Of a stretch of DNA of 64,000 bases, positions 1 through 7,066 are shown in pieces. The translations under genes and the position numbers were made by a program. How positions within the stretch are numbered: position 1 is the first letter of the stretch; the number at the start of each line of letters is the position of its first letter. The DNA is from Nitrosopumilus sp. b3 (GTDB lineage: Archaea > Thermoproteota > Nitrososphaeria > Nitrososphaerales > Nitrosopumilaceae), in contig NZ_MU078693.1 in assembly GCF_014078525.1 (NCBI RefSeq), positions 124,001 through 188,000 of the forward strand. The letters are read 5' to 3'. The notes beneath the pieces are model-generated. The model saw only the letters and a program-made list of their open reading frames with translations. It was not told the origin of the DNA and did no database searches.

Positions 1-50
1 TATTTCAGTATCATTTTAATTTTTCAACATATCTTATACAAATAGAGAAA

Positions 51-81
51 ATTACAACTGTAAAGTCCAGTTGTTAAATAT
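51..81 (+). promoter_or_regulatory. Palindromic operator plus TATA box for the zinc-ribbon gene
   Basis: ATTACAACTGTAAA (51-64) is one copy of a palindrome that recurs before genes in the first 12 kb. After exactly 8 bases comes the TATA-like GTTAAATAT (73-81). Transcription would begin near 97-103, which favours ATG 105 over ATG 90 for the gene that follows. Confidence 0.6.
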
Positions 82-104
82 CTACAAAAATGTTGAACAA
101 TAAG

Positions 105-326
105 ATGACAAATGTGTGTAAAGGAGTATGTATCAAATACAAAGCTGTAGGATACAAAGGTAAACACAGATACAATATTGGACAGAAGAGATGTCCAGTA
201 TGTGAAGAATTTCTAAAATATCTCGGTATCCGGTGTCCTTGCTGTAGTGTAAAACTAAGAACCACACCTAGAGGTAATAAGGCCAGAAAAGAAATTCAGA
301 GTGAAAGAAATTGTGTGTGGTATTAA
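105..326 (+). CDS. Small zinc-ribbon-like protein
   Basis: This 73-residue basic protein has a CPVC pair near the middle and a CPCC cluster about 13 residues later, which together look like a structural zinc ribbon; two more Cys lie near the N-terminus and one near the C-terminus. Small proteins with this RCPVC...CPCC...LRT pattern are, from memory, a many-copy family in Nitrosopumilus-type genomes without an assigned function. ATG 105 was chosen over ATG 90 because the TATA box at 73-81 puts the transcript start after 90. The gene has its own copy of the regional palindrome. A nucleic-acid-binding or regulatory role is possible, but nothing in the sequence shows it. Confidence 0.7.
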   Translation: MTNVCKGVCIKYKAVGYKGKHRYNIGQKRCPVCEEFLKYLGIRCPCCSVKLRTTPRGNKARKEIQSERNCVWY

Positions 327-453
327 TTCTGAAGTCGGTTTACAGTAACTTCAAAAATTTCACTTAATCCCGCCTTTAACTAAATGTGCCAACAATAAAT
401 TGAAAAATATTAAAGACATGTATTTTACAAAGATAAAATCTAAAGAAAATAGA

Positions 454-500
454 TTTGAAGGGAGATCCCTTCTAGGATAAGGATCAAAAATCCCTTCAAA
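454..500. other. Nested hairpin with competing arms in a gene-free stretch (327-586)
   Basis: The 340-base gap between the zinc-ribbon gene and the cupredoxin gene has no convincing ORF. TTTGAAGGGA (454-463) can pair with TCCCTTCAAA (491-500) over 10 bp, with an inner GATCC/GGATC stem (464-468 with 481-485). The same left arm can instead pair with TCCCTTC at 466-472. Two alternative folds are typical of terminators, attenuators or structured RNAs. No T-run follows at once. The role is unknown. Confidence 0.4.
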
Positions 501-586
501 ATTTATTTGCTCAATAACATGTTGAATCTAACGCTAAGTTATCAAGCATATATTGTGTAAATCAAAAAGATACTTAACGAATATAG

Positions 587-600
587 TTTACATTTGTAAG
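587..600 (+). promoter_or_regulatory. Upstream copy of the regional palindrome
   Basis: TTTACATTTGTAAG is a second site 38 bases (centre to centre) upstream of the promoter-proximal one at 625-638. Paired sites suggest cooperative binding of a dimer or octamer regulator at the cupredoxin promoter. Confidence 0.5.
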
Positions 601-624
601 AAAAAATCATTATTGGAAATAATT

Positions 625-655
625 TTTACAATTGTAAAGTATTTACATTAAATAT
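625..655 (+). promoter_or_regulatory. Perfect palindrome plus TATA box for the cupredoxin gene
   Basis: TTTACAATTGTAAA (625-638) is its own reverse complement. After 8 bases comes ATTAAATAT (647-655), the TATA-like box; the TTG start lies 24 bases from the box start. This is the cleanest example of the repeated arrangement. Confidence 0.65.
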
Positions 656-670
656 GTTAATTCATCAAAT

Positions 671-1138
671 TTGATATTGGATACTCCAACATCTAGTCAT
701 GCATATGGGATTGGAATGCTTGCATTAATTATTGGCATGTCTGCAACTGTAGTATTTTACACATCATTTTACCTTCCTGAATCTTTGGCAAAACCATCCG
801 TGGCTGAACATATTTTGAATCCTGAAGATGAATTTATCATTGAAATTGTTCCTGGTGCTGTAATTGAAGGAAATGAAAACTATGTTCCAAACAAACCTAC
901 TGTTTTATTGGGATTCACAAACAAAGTGATTTGGCAGAATAATGATGATACTGCTCATACTGTAACTCCAGATCATCGTCAATCTGACGTATATAGCGGA
1001 GACTTTGGATCTACGGGAGTGTTAAAGCCAGGCGATACATACGAATTTCTATTTACTGAAGAACAAGTGATTTCTTATCACTGCCAACCACATCCATGGA
1101 TGACAGGAACAATTACTGTAGAAAAGAGTAGGTTCTAG
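671..1138 (+). CDS. Membrane-anchored cupredoxin (plastocyanin-like)
   Basis: This 155-residue protein has an N-terminal membrane segment (about 12-35) followed by one blue-copper domain outside the membrane. The type 1 copper ligands are visible: His96 (AHTVTP) and the C-terminal loop with Cys138, His141 and Met144 (YHCQPHPWM). It probably carries electrons or copper on the outer face, as the many cupredoxins of ammonia-oxidising archaea are thought to do. The TTG start is supported by the TATA box at 647-655, which implies a nearly leaderless transcript; ATG 704 is the alternative but would cut into the membrane segment. Two copies of the regional palindrome precede it. Confidence 0.85.
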   Translation: MILDTPTSSHAYGIGMLALIIGMSATVVFYTSFYLPESLAKPSVAEHILNPEDEFIIEIVPGAVIEGNENYVPNKPTVLLGFTNKVIWQNNDDTAHTVTPDHRQSDVYSGDFGSTGVLKPGDTYEFLFTEEQVISYHCQPHPWMTGTITVEKSRF

Positions 1139-1143
1139 TATCT

Positions 1144-1174
1144 TTGTCATTTGTAAAGTACAGAGATTAAGTAT
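1144..1174 (+). promoter_or_regulatory. Operator plus TATA box for the first DsbA-like gene
   Basis: TTGTCATTTGTAAA (1144-1157) has a perfect right half and a left half with two mismatches. ATTAAGTAT (1166-1174) follows after 8 bases, and ATG 1191 is 25 bases from the box start. Confidence 0.55.
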
Positions 1175-1190
1175 GTTCAATTTTTAAAAT

Positions 1191-1883
1191 ATGGCAAACA
1201 TGAAAAAGAGTAAGAAAAGTAAACCTAAGCAAATTATATTTGCTGTAAGTATTGTAGTTGTTTTAGTAGCACTGGTATTATTTTATCAAATACCTACAAA
1301 TTCAGAATCCATTAATCTTGATATGAATAGACAAATTGGTACTGTTGATACCTCGCTTGGTTCACCAATTATGGGTTCCTCTAATGCATCAATCACCATA
1401 ATTGAATTTGGAGATTATCAATGTCCTAGTTGTAAGAAATGGTTTCTAGATACAAAACCCGACATTGTAACTAATTACATTGAAACAGGAAAAGCAAAAC
1501 TGATTTTTGTAGATATTGCATTCTTAGGCAAAGATTCGGTTCCTGCATCAATAGCAACTTACTGTGCAGAAGAACAAGAAAAATACTGGGATTATCATGG
1601 ATTTTTGTATTCAAATCAATTATCAATTGACAGTGGCTGGGCAAACTCAGACAGTCTAAAAGGATACGCCTACAATTTAGGATTGGATATGGATTTGTTT
1701 GTCAGTTGCCTAGATTCGGCAAAATATCAAAAACGTGTGCAATTTAACACAAATGAGGCACAGGGAAATGGAGTAACAGGCACTCCTACATTTTTCATTG
1801 TTGGTCCTGATGGCATTCAAGAGAAAATTGTTGGACCACAGCCATATCCAGTATTTGAGAAAATAATTGAATCCATGTCATAA
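1191..1883 (+). CDS. DsbA-like thioredoxin-fold oxidoreductase, membrane anchored
   Basis: The 230-residue protein has a lysine-rich N-terminus, one membrane segment (about 14-33) and a DsbA-type thioredoxin domain. The active-site pair is Cys78-Pro-Ser-Cys81 within FGDYQCPSCKKW, and the cis-proline loop is in GVTGTPTFF near 195. Such proteins make or shuffle disulfides in exported proteins. This is one of three DsbA-like genes in the first 12 kb (others at 5.7-6.5 and 11.0-11.7 kb), all with the same palindromic site upstream. The next gene is a CcdA homologue that could supply reducing or oxidising equivalents. Whether it acts as oxidase, isomerase or reductase cannot be told from sequence. 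Confidence 0.85.
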   Translation: MANMKKSKKSKPKQIIFAVSIVVVLVALVLFYQIPTNSESINLDMNRQIGTVDTSLGSPIMGSSNASITIIEFGDYQCPSCKKWFLDTKPDIVTNYIETGKAKLIFVDIAFLGKDSVPASIATYCAEEQEKYWDYHGFLYSNQLSIDSGWANSDSLKGYAYNLGLDMDLFVSCLDSAKYQKRVQFNTNEAQGNGVTGTPTFFIVGPDGIQEKIVGPQPYPVFEKIIESMS

Positions 1884-1908
1884 TCAAAATTAGGTATTTG
1901 ATTAGTAC

Positions 1909-1939
1909 CTTACATTTGTAAAGTCCACTAATTAAGTAT
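1909..1939 (+). promoter_or_regulatory. Operator plus TATA box for the ccdA operon
   Basis: CTTACATTTGTAAA (1909-1922) is followed after 8 bases by ATTAAGTAT (1931-1939), the same 9-mer as before the neighbouring dsbA gene. The start codon at 1961 is 30 bases from the box start. Confidence 0.6.
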
Positions 1940-1960
1940 CAAACTAAAACAATATGAGGT

Positions 1961-2956
1961 ATGTCTTCAGTTGTAATTGCAAAAAAATCAATGGTAATGA
2001 TTGCATTTGTATTGTTTTCATTAATTTTTCTTGGAATAATTTTTTCGCTTGGAACAACTTTTACAATTGAAGGAAAAGAGCATACAACGTATCTTTCATG
2101 GATTGTTATTGCATATGTTGCAGGTTTATCAATGATTGTTCTACCATGTACATTACCCCTTGTTTTCATTATTGTTCCACTAAGTATGGGTCAAGGTTAC
2201 AAGAAAGGTTTGAGTATGGCATTACTTTTTGGTGTAGGTCTAACAATTACTATAGCAGCTTATGGAATGGCAATTGCTGCAATTGGGCAAAGTGCATCAT
2301 TAGATCAAGCATCAACTGCAATGTTTTTGATTGCAGGAATAGCAGCCTTTGTTTTTGGTTTATCTCAACTAAAAATAATTTCTCTTAGACTGCCGTCATA
2401 TTCAGGAACTCCAAAGTTCATACAGAATCGTGGAGAATATACAAAATCATTTTTCATGGGATTGTTACTTGGAAATGCAGGAGTAGGTTGTCCTAATCCA
2501 TTATTTTATTGGCTTTTGATTTACATTGCAGGGACTGGAAGTATAGAGGTAGGTGCATCATTAGGAGTTGTGCATGGAGTAGGAAGAGCAATTCCTTTGA
2601 TTTTGATGTCAGTTCTTGCAGTAATTGGAATCAATGCAACAAAGAGTCTTACACTCAAAAGAGAATCAATTGAAAGGGCTTCTGGATGGATGCTGATCGT
2701 TATTGGTGCCTTTTTGATAATTAATGGTCTTCCAGAAGGTCATGAATGGTATGAGGAGACATTTATCCATCAGGGATGGAACAGTATAATTGAAATGACT
2801 CCAATTCCATCAGAGTTTGAGATGGATGAGCATGATCATGAGCACGTACATGTTAAGGGAGACTTCAAAATATTTTATGGTGCTTTGTTGGCAGTCTTGA
2901 TCCTTAGTCCACTTTTTGTACGTTCAGTCAGAAGAATAAGGGGAGTGAATGCATGA
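1961..2956 (+). CDS. CcdA/DsbD-type transmembrane thiol transporter
   Basis: The 331-residue protein has about 7-8 membrane segments and the two membrane-embedded cysteines typical of CcdA/DsbD: Cys63 in VLPCTLP and Cys177 in GVGCPNP. The family moves electrons from cytoplasmic thioredoxin across the membrane to extracytoplasmic thiol proteins. A loop near the C-terminus (DEHDHEHVHV) is rich in His and acidic residues and could bind metal, which is not usual for CcdA. The stop overlaps the next start (ATGA), so the YHS protein and the small thioredoxin after it are probably translated together with it. A DsbA-like gene precedes. This makes a trans-membrane thiol relay plausible. Confidence 0.85.
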   Translation: MSSVVIAKKSMVMIAFVLFSLIFLGIIFSLGTTFTIEGKEHTTYLSWIVIAYVAGLSMIVLPCTLPLVFIIVPLSMGQGYKKGLSMALLFGVGLTITIAAYGMAIAAIGQSASLDQASTAMFLIAGIAAFVFGLSQLKIISLRLPSYSGTPKFIQNRGEYTKSFFMGLLLGNAGVGCPNPLFYWLLIYIAGTGSIEVGASLGVVHGVGRAIPLILMSVLAVIGINATKSLTLKRESIERASGWMLIVIGAFLIINGLPEGHEWYEETFIHQGWNSIIEMTPIPSEFEMDEHDHEHVHVKGDFKIFYGALLAVLILSPLFVRSVRRIRGVNA

Positions 2957-3093
2957 AAGATCCTGTATGTGGAATGGAAGTTGGGGAGAAAGGTGAAGTA
3001 TTTCCTTACAAAGGAAAGGAATATCGATTCTGTTGTGCTAGTTGTAGATGGGCATTTGAAAACAATCCCGAGCATTTTGAAAATGAGTCATAA
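2953..3093 (+). CDS. YHS-domain metal-binding protein (46 residues)
   Basis: This short gene starts with ATG inside the ccdA stop codon (ATGA overlap) and ends inside the next gene. The product begins MKDPVCGMEV and contains FCCASCRWAFENNP, the classic YHS pattern (DPVCGM ... Y.FCS..C...F). YHS domains are related to TRASH domains and are found in copper ATPases and metal-handling proteins, where the Cys residues bind heavy metals. The position between a thiol transporter and a thioredoxin suggests a metal-buffering or metal-reduction role in the cytoplasm, which is inference. Confidence 0.85.
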   Translation: MKDPVCGMEVGEKGEVFPYKGKEYRFCCASCRWAFENNPEHFENES

Positions 3094-3310
3094 AATCGAA
3101 ATTCTAACAACACCTTCTTGTGGTAATTGTAAAGTTGTTGAAACAATGTTAGATGAAATGAAAGTATCATATGATGTAATTGACATTACAGAAAAACCAG
3201 AATATTTGGAAAAATATCCAATTTTTACTGCACCTGGAATTGTAATTGATGATAAACTGGAATTCACAGGGGTTCCAAAAAAACAAGAATTGTTCAAAAA
3301 ACTATCATAA
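3083..3310 (+). CDS. Small thioredoxin/glutaredoxin-like protein (CGNC)
   Basis: The product of 75 residues starts MSHKIEILTTPSCGNCK, with the redox pair Cys13-Gly-Asn-Cys16 right after the first strand, and a cis-Pro region TAPGIVID near 50. Length and layout match the short thioredoxin_3/glutaredoxin class. ATG 3083 is chosen because it begins the fold; the open frame upstream to 2969 only overlaps the YHS gene. It overlaps the YHS stop by 11 bases, so ccdA, YHS and this gene form a tight operon. It may feed electrons to the CcdA protein. It converges with the next gene, ending one base from it. Confidence 0.85.
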   Translation: MSHKIEILTTPSCGNCKVVETMLDEMKVSYDVIDITEKPEYLEKYPIFTAPGIVIDDKLEFTGVPKKQELFKKLS

Positions 3311-4000
3311 CTATTTGCATACTTTGTTATCATAACCAGTAACACGAAAAGTTTCATTTTCAGCTAGTTTTCCTTCTCCTGTAAACAAATCAATATGTTT
3401 TCCTTTGATTGCAGGTCCTTCATCTGCAGAAATAAGAATGATTTCGTTCCACGGTTCTGGGAGTGTAGAGATTATTAATTCAGTTTCCCTATCTATTATG
3501 GTATTATCGACAGCTATCATACCTGCAACAAGTGGTTGTCCATTTTGATCTAATGCAGTTTCATTTATGTGAAAGGAATTATCATACCAACCTAAATAAT
3601 CTCCAGATAATGTTTTTCCCCAACCTTCTATCTTTATTGCATCAACAAAATCTTGTCGAAATTCTCGTTGTGTTTCACCAATGTTGATTATGATAAATTC
3701 ATCAGAGTAATCTTTCTCTACAGGTACAAAATACCCCGTTACATACCAACCATCAGTACAAGATACAAATCGTTGGGTATCTTGGTTTTGCATCATACTA
3801 AGTAAAAAGTTGGTTTTAACATCATAGGATTTATGCAAAATGAGATCAACTATATTTTGTTTTTCTAGATAGTTTAACATGGTAGTAAATTCATCATCAG
3901 AAATTTTTTCTTCAATCCAAAAATTATGTACTGTAAAAACCCATTTAGGAATACTTACAGTTTCAGCATTTGCAATGCTAAAGTTTACAATTAAAGCCAT
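3311..4000 (-). CDS. Secreted protein with a Trp-rich thaumarchaeal repeat
   Basis: The 229-residue protein has a short signal peptide and then a segment (about 17-52: IPKWVFTVHNFW...ISDDEF..ML.YL) that aligns by eye with the repeats at the C-terminus of the protein at 16430-18004 (IPSWIKNNAGWWADGQIDDE). These modules are frequent in exported proteins of ammonia-oxidising archaea; their function is not known to me. The remaining 175 residues have no motif I recognise; two Cys occur (SCTDGW and the C-terminal VCK). No regional palindrome precedes it. Function unknown. Confidence 0.7.
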   Translation of the reverse strand: MALIVNFSIANAETVSIPKWVFTVHNFWIEEKISDDEFTTMLNYLEKQNIVDLILHKSYDVKTNFLLSMMQNQDTQRFVSCTDGWYVTGYFVPVEKDYSDEFIIINIGETQREFRQDFVDAIKIEGWGKTLSGDYLGWYDNSFHINETALDQNGQPLVAGMIAVDNTIIDRETELIISTLPEPWNEIILISADEGPAIKGKHIDLFTGEGKLAENETFRVTGYDNKVCK

Positions 4001-4036
4001 GAAAAAAATATTACAAAATACTTGAATGCCAAAATA

Positions 4037-5185
4037 TTATGATTCAGGTCTTTCTTCAAGTGTCAAAGTTATATTAATTGATTTTCCGTCTCGTAGTATT
4101 CCAAGGTTTAGTGTATCACCAACATTTTTCTCACGTTGTAAATGAGTCAAAATATCATCAATCTTTCGTACTTCTTTTCCATCAATTGACAATACAATAT
4201 CTCCACCTATGATATACTCTATTCCATCTGCAGTAGCAGTTTGTGATGAACCTCTAAGATTTGCCTTATCTGCAGGACTATCTTTTACTACAGTCATAAT
4301 TAAAACTCCTTTTGCATCTTGTAGATTCAATAGTTCTGCAAGATCAGGAGTAATGTTTGCACTAGATATTCCAACCCACGGATGTTGAAACTCTCCTTCT
4401 TTAATCAATACAGGCACAATTTTTAAAATAACATTTGATGGAATAGAGAAACCTACACCTGAAAAACTACCATCATTAGAATAGATTGCAGTGTTAACTC
4501 CGACTATTTCTCCTTTCATGTTAAGTAACGGTCCTCCAGAATTTCCAGGGTTAATCGCAGTATCTGTTTGAATTACATCAGGAATTGAAAACCCAGAACC
4601 TGATGGAAGTAACCTTCCTAATTGACTCACAATTCCTGAAGTCATTGAACCTGATAACCCAAATGGATTACCAATTGCTGCTATCTGCTCCCCTACCTTG
4701 AGTTTTGATGAATCTCCTATTGGAATAGGATAGAGTTTTTTAGAATTCACATCTATTTTGATTACTGCAATATCAGCATAAGGATCTGTACCTATAATCT
4801 CTGCACGATATGAAGTTCCATCAATAAAAGTCACATCGATTTTTTTGGTGTCTTTTACCACATGATTGTTTGTAATAATATGACCTTCTTTATCAAAGAT
4901 AAATCCAGAGCCTACACTGTTAGAATTACCACCAGAAGGAGATGTTTTTGTTACAGTAATACTCACTACACCAAATTCTGAACGTTCAAAGATTTCAATA
5001 AGGGAAAGATCTTTTGAGGATTCAATTGTAGTTTGTAGATTCTCAGAGGAGTAGGAATTGTCTTGTGCTAAAACTGGTGACAGAAGCACGACGGATATTC
5101 CAGACAGCAAAACAATACTAAACACTACTCCTCCAAGCAAAATCTTTGATCTATTATTAACCGAATAAAACAATCTAATACACAT
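4037..5185 (-). CDS. htrA: HtrA/DegP-like serine protease with PDZ domain
   Basis: The 382-residue protein has an N-terminal membrane or signal segment (about 15-40), a trypsin-like domain with the triad His108 (TNNHVV), Asp138 (YADIAVIK) and Ser216 (NPGNSGGP), then one PDZ domain (about 270-375). HtrA proteases degrade or refold damaged proteins outside the cytoplasm. Only one PDZ is present, as in DegS-type members. The start at 5185 fits the TATA box at 5203-5211 (26 bases away). The regional palindrome at 5220-5233 puts it in the same putative regulon as the thiol genes, as expected for envelope protein quality control. Confidence 0.9.
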   Translation of the reverse strand: MCIRLFYSVNNRSKILLGGVVFSIVLLSGISVVLLSPVLAQDNSYSSENLQTTIESSKDLSLIEIFERSEFGVVSITVTKTSPSGGNSNSVGSGFIFDKEGHIITNNHVVKDTKKIDVTFIDGTSYRAEIIGTDPYADIAVIKIDVNSKKLYPIPIGDSSKLKVGEQIAAIGNPFGLSGSMTSGIVSQLGRLLPSGSGFSIPDVIQTDTAINPGNSGGPLLNMKGEIVGVNTAIYSNDGSFSGVGFSIPSNVILKIVPVLIKEGEFQHPWVGISSANITPDLAELLNLQDAKGVLIMTVVKDSPADKANLRGSSQTATADGIEYIIGGDIVLSIDGKEVRKIDDILTHLQREKNVGDTLNLGILRDGKSINITLTLEERPES

Positions 5186-5202
5186 AGATTGTAAATTATG
5201 AG

Positions 5203-5233
5203 ATAGATAACAATGGTATTTTACATTTGTAAA
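5203..5233 (-). promoter_or_regulatory. Operator plus TATA box for htrA
   Basis: TTTACATTTGTAAA (5220-5233) followed on the minus strand, after 8 bases, by GTTATCTAT (5211-5203). It lies between the htrA start and the end of the regulator gene. Confidence 0.6.
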
Positions 5234-5234
5234 A

Positions 5235-5672
5235 TCAGTTTTTTCCTTTATCTTTTTCTATAATAGATTGAATTCGTCCTTTGTTTTTTTCCTTGTATTG
5301 AGTTTTACAGGTATTGCAACAGAAAAATCTCTCAAAATTTGCAAATTTGTAAACATGAGGTTTATCCCCTATAGGACCATCACACAAATCGCATTTCATA
5401 GTTACAGACATTCCTGATTTTAAATCTACATCATGAGACTCATGACAATCACATGTTTGGAGTTGTTTCTTTTGTCCATCTATAACATTAGAAGAATCAA
5501 TTACAGGAGAAACTGATTTTATTAATCCTATATTGAGTAATCTTTGATATCTAGCTTGTACTGTAGGGGTGCTAATGTTAAGTTCTCTTGCAATCTGTCT
5601 AAATGATTTCCTCCCATCTTGTTGTAGTGATGTCACAATACCAATATCTACGTCATCTAATTCATGTGGCAT
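5235..5672 (-). CDS. Lrp/AsnC-type HTH regulator with C-terminal TRASH metal-sensing domain
   Basis: The 145-residue form has an AsnC-type helix-turn-helix (about 10-50, with SFRQIARELNISTPTVQARYQRL) but no RAM ligand domain. In its place are a CDCH element and a TRASH domain with Cys97-X20-Cys118-X3-Cys122 (numbering from the ATG at 5672). HTH-TRASH proteins are known archaeal copper-responsive regulators (CopR/CopT of Sulfolobus). The frame is open to ATG 5687, but the TATA box at 5694-5702 is only 15 bases from it and 30 from ATG 5672, so the second Met is preferred. Its own promoter carries the best extended palindrome of the region, pointing to autoregulation. Confidence 0.85.
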   Translation of the reverse strand: MPHELDDVDIGIVTSLQQDGRKSFRQIARELNISTPTVQARYQRLLNIGLIKSVSPVIDSSNVIDGQKKQLQTCDCHESHDVDLKSGMSVTMKCDLCDGPIGDKPHVYKFANFERFFCCNTCKTQYKEKNKGRIQSIIEKDKGKN

Positions 5673-5693
5673 GAGAATCTTTACCATCTCTAG

Positions 5694-5727
5694 ATATTTA
5701 TGAACTTGACTTTACATTTGTAAAGTC
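5694..5727 (-). promoter_or_regulatory. Extended palindromic operator plus TATA box for the AsnC-TRASH regulator
   Basis: GACTTTACATTTGTAAAGTC (5708-5727) is a 20-base palindrome broken only at the central two bases. On the minus strand CATAAATAT (5702-5694) follows the 14-base core after 8 bases. This is the longest symmetric copy, located before the likely regulator gene. Confidence 0.65.
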
Positions 5728-5747
5728 AAATTGGTGTGATTCCATGA

Positions 5748-6281
5748 TTATTGATTAAGCTGTCCATCTATGACTCTCTGAAATGTAGAATATGGTTGTG
5801 CGCCTGTAATATGTGTAAATCCAATTTTTTCATTTCCAACAAAGAATGCAGGAGTTCCAGTAACACCATATGCACGACCATCATTAAGATCATTTGTAAT
5901 CTCATTAAGATATTTTCCAGAATCTAGGCATGAGTCAAAAGCATTTTCATCAAGTCCCAAATTAGATGCATATTGTTTGAAGAGGGCTACAGATTGCAGA
6001 ATTTCTAGATCTTGCCATATTCTCTGATTTTTGAAGATCTCATCATGCATCTCCCAGAATTTTCCTTGATCATCAGCACATTCTGATGCAAGTGCAGCAG
6101 GAATCGCATTTGGATGAATACTCTGGATTGGAAAGTCTCGGTACACAAAATTTACCTTTCCTGTGGAAATATAGTTTTGTTCTAGTTGCGGAAGGGTTGT
6201 TTCATGAAACTTTGCACAGAACGGACATTGAAAGTCAGAAAATTCAATAATACTAATTGATGCATCAGGATTTCCTTTCAT
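5748..6281 (-). CDS. DsbA-like thioredoxin domain, possibly the 3' part of a split gene
   Basis: The 177-residue frame starts MKGNPDASISIIEFSDFQCPFC, with the redox pair Cys19-Pro-Phe-Cys22, and has the usual DsbA helical insert and a TGTPAFFVG cis-Pro loop. It lacks any signal or membrane segment, yet its relatives act outside the cytoplasm. The frame just upstream (6278-6463) encodes exactly such an anchor and overlaps it by ATGA. In intact relatives the anchor, a short linker and a segment like SPxKGNPDA are continuous, so this may be one gene broken by a frameshift, or two coupled cistrons. The other two DsbA genes in the window are continuous. Confidence 0.75.
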   Translation of the reverse strand: MKGNPDASISIIEFSDFQCPFCAKFHETTLPQLEQNYISTGKVNFVYRDFPIQSIHPNAIPAALASECADDQGKFWEMHDEIFKNQRIWQDLEILQSVALFKQYASNLGLDENAFDSCLDSGKYLNEITNDLNDGRAYGVTGTPAFFVGNEKIGFTHITGAQPYSTFQRVIDGQLNQ

Positions 6282-6463
6282 ACGGCTTCTCTAACAATGA
6301 CTTCTTTTGGTTCTGCTGTTTCTCCCCCAACTACATAGCCACCTAAAAATGCAGAAACAACAGCTACTGCAACAATTGCCATAATTAATCGATTAAACGT
6401 TGACTTGTTTACAGTAATTTGGTTATCTGATTTTTTATCTTCAATAAATTCAAAATCTTTCAC
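6278..6463 (-). CDS. Membrane-anchor peptide upstream of the DsbA domain
   Basis: The 61-residue frame starts with GTG, is acidic and polar for 24 residues, then has one membrane segment (about 26-46, LIMAIVAVAVVSAFLGGYVV) and a short tail. By itself it has no enzymatic motif. It looks like the N-terminal anchor of the DsbA-like protein encoded next, in a different frame with a 4-base overlap. The GTG lies 29 bases from the TATA box at 6484-6492, so transcription and start are well supported, and the break is between the anchor and the enzyme. Confidence 0.65.
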   Translation of the reverse strand: MKDFEFIEDKKSDNQITVNKSTFNRLIMAIVAVAVVSAFLGGYVVGGETAEPKEVIVREAV

Positions 6464-6483
6464 ACAATATGCAATTTCTCAAG

Positions 6484-6514
6484 AAATATAATTACAGGAC
6501 TTTACAATTGTAAA
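6484..6514 (-). promoter_or_regulatory. Perfect palindrome plus TATA box for the anchor/DsbA genes
   Basis: TTTACAATTGTAAA (6501-6514), preceded by GAC, is a perfect palindrome. On the minus strand ATTATATTT (6492-6484) follows after 8 bases. Confidence 0.65.
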
Positions 6515-6548
6515 GTTTTTTTGATTAAGAATAGTGTTCCAACATCTT

Positions 6549-7061
6549 TCATCTCATCATTGTATTGTTGTTCAGATTTACTTTACATCCTTTTGTGATT
6601 CCATTAATCATGACAAAATATGTGCCAGACAATATTGCTATGGCAATTAATCTAATCGGAATCTCATATTCTGTTAGAAATGATAGTGATGTTGCTCCTA
6701 CAACTCCAAATGTTGAGATTATGGTAAATCCTATTTGCCCACAACTAGTACATATTCCTGCACCTACACCAATCACAGAACCGATTACTCCTGTTCCAGT
6801 CTTCTTAGAATTTACTTTTATCGTACTCATTTGAAAAACAGCTAAACTAGTAACTAGTGCAATAAGCCCTGAAACTATTATGATTAGAACAAAGCTTAGA
6901 ATCCAATCTACAGGAAGCTGGAACGCAAAAAATGGTTCAAAGAATAAGAAATCTCTAGCAGACAACATGAATATGAAAAGAACAGAGAATAAAGAACTAG
7001 AAATTATCCAAGAGGAAATATTAGAATAAACTAGTTTGAGAGTTTGTTTATGCAAAATCAT
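6549..7061 (-). CDS. Four-helix membrane protein with CTSCG motif
   Basis: The 170-residue protein has about four membrane segments. Between the second and third lies a glycine-rich stretch with GICTSCGQIG, a Cys pair at the membrane surface, and a third Cys near the C-terminus (TKGCKVN). I do not recognise a named family. The open frame reaches TTG 7073, but the preceding Cys-rich peptide gene ends at 7067, so ATG 7061 (or GTG 7064) is the likely start. The two genes are nearly contiguous. At 24.4-25.2 kb another copy of the Cys-rich peptide is also fused by overlap to a membrane protein gene, which suggests that the pairing matters. Confidence 0.65.
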   Translation of the reverse strand: MILHKQTLKLVYSNISSWIISSSLFSVLFIFMLSARDFLFFEPFFAFQLPVDWILSFVLIIIVSGLIALVTSLAVFQMSTIKVNSKKTGTGVIGSVIGVGAGICTSCGQIGFTIISTFGVVGATSLSFLTEYEIPIRLIAIAILSGTYFVMINGITKGCKVNLNNNTMMR

Positions 7062-7066
7062 CACAT

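Noticed and set aside
2969..3082. N-terminal extension of the small thioredoxin
   Set aside because: It is the YHS gene read in another frame; the YHS motif is clear in its own frame.
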